A DNA stretch of 64,000 nt from an uncultured bacterium (GTDB taxonomy: Bacteria > Verrucomicrobiota > Lentisphaeria > Victivallales > UBA1829), in assembly GCA_949297765.1 (NCBI GenBank), contig CASFTV010000002.1, positions 1 through 64,000 on the forward strand. The letters run 5' to 3'. The position numbers and the translations under genes are program-made. Shown here in pieces: positions 62,069 to 64,000 of the stretch. A model generated the notes under the pieces. It was not told the origin of the DNA and did not search any database. It worked only from the letters and a program-made list of their open reading frames with translations. Numbering within the stretch: position 1 is the first letter of the stretch; each line of letters opens with the position of its first letter.

Positions 62069-62923
62069 TCAGCGGATCGCGTTCCGCCGGAATCTCGCGG
62101 GGGATTCATGAAAGAAACGGCGGAACATCCGGCTGAAATAATAGATGTTCGGATAACCGGTTTTTTCCGCAATCGCCTTGATCGGCTCGTCCGTTTCCCG
62201 CAGCAGAAGTTCGGCTTTTTTCATCCGGGCGCGCAGAACCAGGTCCTGAAACGAGGCGCCGAGCTGGAGCATGCACAGATGGCTCGCCCGTGATTCGGAA
62301 ATCCCGAGCGCGTGTCCAAGTCCGGAAAGGGAGATCTTTTCGCAGGCGTGCCGGAGAATGTACTCCCGGATCCGTTCCCTCCGGTTCGGCAGGGGATTTT
62401 CCGTCCGGTTCTCCTGAAGCAGACGGGCATGGAAGCCCAGTCCGAGAAGCTGCGTTTCGAGAATCAGATTCTCCTGTTTTTCCCGCGGGAAGAGGGGGAG
62501 GTTTTCCCACTCGGAGCGGAACTCCTCCGGCGGTTCGGATCCCCGGAACGGACCCAGATAGAAGATCAGTTCCGGCGTCCCTTCCCACAGAAACGGAACG
62601 ATCAGTTCCGTGACCCCTTTCCAGCAGTTGTGGAGAAACGGTTCTCCGGTCCGGAGGCTCTCCTGTTCCACTTCAACGGCGCAGTCGCGCATGCAGGCCC
62701 GGTTGTATTTCGGATTCGCGTAGCGTTTCCGTTCGCAGAACTTCGCATGATGGGCGATCCAGCGGGAGAAGAGGTATCCGCCGTTCCGCGAATACCAGCG
62801 GCTGTTCATGGCGTGAACCGTCAGCTTCAGGCCGTGGCGATGTTCGAAGAGACGGATGGCCTGTTCGAAAAAATCCATGATGCCGGACTGCGTTGTTTTG
62901 TCGAAATATTGAAATTTCAGCAT
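62069..62923 (-). CDS. AraC-family regulator with PocR-like sensor domain
   Basis: The 284-aa protein has an N-terminal sensor region with spaced Cys residues (FCERKRYANPKYNRACMRDC...HNCWKG) followed by LIVPFLWEGTPELIFYLGPF, resembling the PocR ligand-binding domain. The C-terminal AraC helix-turn-helix pair is ISLSGLGHALGISESRASHLCMLQLGASFQDLV and EPIKAIAEKTGYPNIYYFSRMFRRFFHESPARFR. It is divergent from the FAD-dependent oxidoreductase and probably controls it. Confidence 0.85.
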   Translation of the reverse strand: MLKFQYFDKTTQSGIMDFFEQAIRLFEHRHGLKLTVHAMNSRWYSRNGGYLFSRWIAHHAKFCERKRYANPKYNRACMRDCAVEVEQESLRTGEPFLHNCWKGVTELIVPFLWEGTPELIFYLGPFRGSEPPEEFRSEWENLPLFPREKQENLILETQLLGLGFHARLLQENRTENPLPNRRERIREYILRHACEKISLSGLGHALGISESRASHLCMLQLGASFQDLVLRARMKKAELLLRETDEPIKAIAEKTGYPNIYYFSRMFRRFFHESPARFRRNAIR

Positions 62924-62953
62924 GATTCGATCAATATACAGCGTTTTTCTGCA

Positions 62954-62982
62954 TTGTCAAATCCGTTTTTCCGCAGTATAAT
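62954..62982 (+). promoter_or_regulatory. promoter of the oxidoreductase gene
   Basis: TTGTCA (62954-62959), 17 nt, TATAAT (62977-62982), 29 nt before the start codon and 31 nt from the divergent AraC start codon. Confidence 0.6.
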
Positions 62983-63010
62983 GAAAGAAAATCTCAGAGG
63001 AGGTGTTTGG

Positions 63011-64000
63011 ATGAAACAGACAGTCAGACAGGTTCTGGATATTCCGGTTCGCAACGCGTGCGATGTTCTCGTGGTGGGCGCCGGACCCGCGGGAATGGGA
63101 GCGGCAATTTCAGCGGCGCGCAAGGGCGCCAGAGTCACGCTGGTGGAATACGGCGGAAAACTCGGCGGCATGTGGACGCTCGGGCTGCTTTCCCCGTTTT
63201 TCGACAATAAAAAAGAGGGACTGAATCGGGAATTCCGGGAAAAACTCATGGAACGCAGCGCCTGGGGCGGACTCTGGAACATCTCTTTTGATCCGACCGA
63301 GATGGCGCTGCTGATGAACCGGTACGTCATGGAACTTGGAATCGACGTTCTGCTCTGCACCGTCGCCTGCGAACCGTGGATGGAGGACCGGACTGTGCGC
63401 GGAGTGTTTGTTCAGAACAAGTCGGGCCGTCAGCTCATTCTTGCCAAAGTCGTGATCGACTGTACCGGCGACGGCGATATCGCCGCGCGCGCCGGCTGTC
63501 CGTATGTGATCGGCCGCCCCGGCGACGGCGCATTCCAGCCGATGACGATGATGTTCCGGATCGGCGGCGTCCGCACCGAATACCCCTCCGACCGCATTCT
63601 GGACTGGTATACCCTCCTCGAACGGCGTGTCAGGAGCCGGGAGGAGTTCGTCCGGGACGTTCCGTTTACAAATCCCGCCTTGATCAAACTGCCGCGCGAC
63701 GGCGAAGCTCTGGTCCAGTGGACTCACATCCGCCGGAGAAACGGATGCGACGGTGACGACCTCTCCCGCGCGACTCAGGAAGGATTCCGGCAGGTCGAGA
63801 ACGCAATGCGCTATTTCCCCCTGATCCGCGATCTCCTGGGCGATGTTTATCTGATGGAGCTGCCCTCCGTGATCGGCGTCCGCGAGACCCGCCGCATCTC
63901 CGGCGAATACACCGTTTCCGACGACGATGTGAAAAACGGACATCGCCACTCCGATTCCGTCTGCACCGTGTATTTCGGCGTGGATATCCACGAACCGGAT
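63011..64000 (+). CDS. FAD-dependent oxidoreductase, 3' end cut by the window
   Basis: The first 330 codons are present and open to the window edge. The N-terminal Rossmann motif VLVVGAGPAGMGAAISAARKGARVTLVE binds FAD. GGMWTLGLLSPFFD and VIDCTGDGDIAARAGCPY are typical of the FAD-dependent oxidoreductase group (FAD_oxidored, PF12831-like) often found beside glycan-use genes. No signal peptide. The ribosome site GAGGAGG lies about 10 nt before ATG 63011. The substrate is unknown; the divergent AraC regulator suggests a catabolic role. Confidence 0.85.
   Translation, partial: MKQTVRQVLDIPVRNACDVLVVGAGPAGMGAAISAARKGARVTLVEYGGKLGGMWTLGLLSPFFDNKKEGLNREFREKLMERSAWGGLWNISFDPTEMALLMNRYVMELGIDVLLCTVACEPWMEDRTVRGVFVQNKSGRQLILAKVVIDCTGDGDIAARAGCPYVIGRPGDGAFQPMTMMFRIGGVRTEYPSDRILDWYTLLERRVRSREEFVRDVPFTNPALIKLPRDGEALVQWTHIRRRNGCDGDDLSRATQEGFRQVENAMRYFPLIRDLLGDVYLMELPSVIGVRETRRISGEYTVSDDDVKNGHRHSDSVCTVYFGVDIHEPD

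Overview
The window looks like part of a Lentisphaerota chromosome (Victivallales/Victivallis-like). This is an inference from gene content: many regulated glycoside-hydrolase loci that each carry a prepilin-type protein with an H-X9-DG signature, and a large Tad (tight adherence) pilus locus loaded with FHA and Ser/Thr-kinase signalling proteins. No rRNA, tRNA or CRISPR array was seen.

Layout. 1-5.7 kb is a mixed accessory stretch: a decayed IS4-type transposase, a WbsX-like GH99-fold protein, a small HTH protein, a membrane metallophosphoesterase and a TetR regulator with a perfect palindrome in front of it. 5.8-29.3 kb is one long plus-strand Tad locus. It opens with an ECF sigma factor and a very small HxxxCxxC putative anti-sigma factor. 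Then come a Flp pilin, prepilin peptidase, TadE/TadG-like proteins, secreted unknowns, a second pilin/TadE pair, a 1053-aa Ser/Thr kinase, a frameshifted CpaB, the secretin, an FHA-CpaF fusion ATPase, TadB and TadC. It ends with two FHA membrane proteins, a PP2C phosphatase, a degenerate kinase-like protein, a second CpaF ATPase, a lipoprotein and a third pilin.

29.5-59.4 kb holds four glycan-use modules, each with its own regulator (AraC, GntR, AraC, LacI), a prepilin-type H-X9-DG protein, and secreted plus intracellular carbohydrate-active enzymes. A GntR regulator and a divergent MFS sugar transporter share three copies of a 17-bp operator. The last module contains an AT-richer block (about 53.4-57.9 kb) that begins inside a prepilin gene. 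In it, a GH2 enzyme and a small CBM-like protein carry matching coiled coils.

59.4-60.9 kb is the most striking region. It encodes a retron-type reverse transcriptase (NAxxH, YADD and VTG motifs). Directly downstream lies a structured RNA candidate with its own sigma70-like promoter, 10-bp complementary ends (a1/a2-like), internal hairpins and a rho-independent terminator. I read this as a retron whose msr-msd lies downstream of the RT, unlike the usual upstream position, with no recognisable effector gene beside it. The window ends with an SGNH hydrolase, an AraC regulator and a truncated FAD-dependent oxidoreductase.

How it fits together: the Tad locus builds a pilus and has a complete writer/reader/eraser set for Thr phosphorylation. 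The glycan modules pair secreted depolymerases with intracellular trimming enzymes under local regulators. Their prepilins need a type IV-type prepilin peptidase, and the only one in this window is the Tad-locus enzyme, which may not be the one that processes them. Functions of enzymes are assigned from motifs read by eye; no database search was possible.
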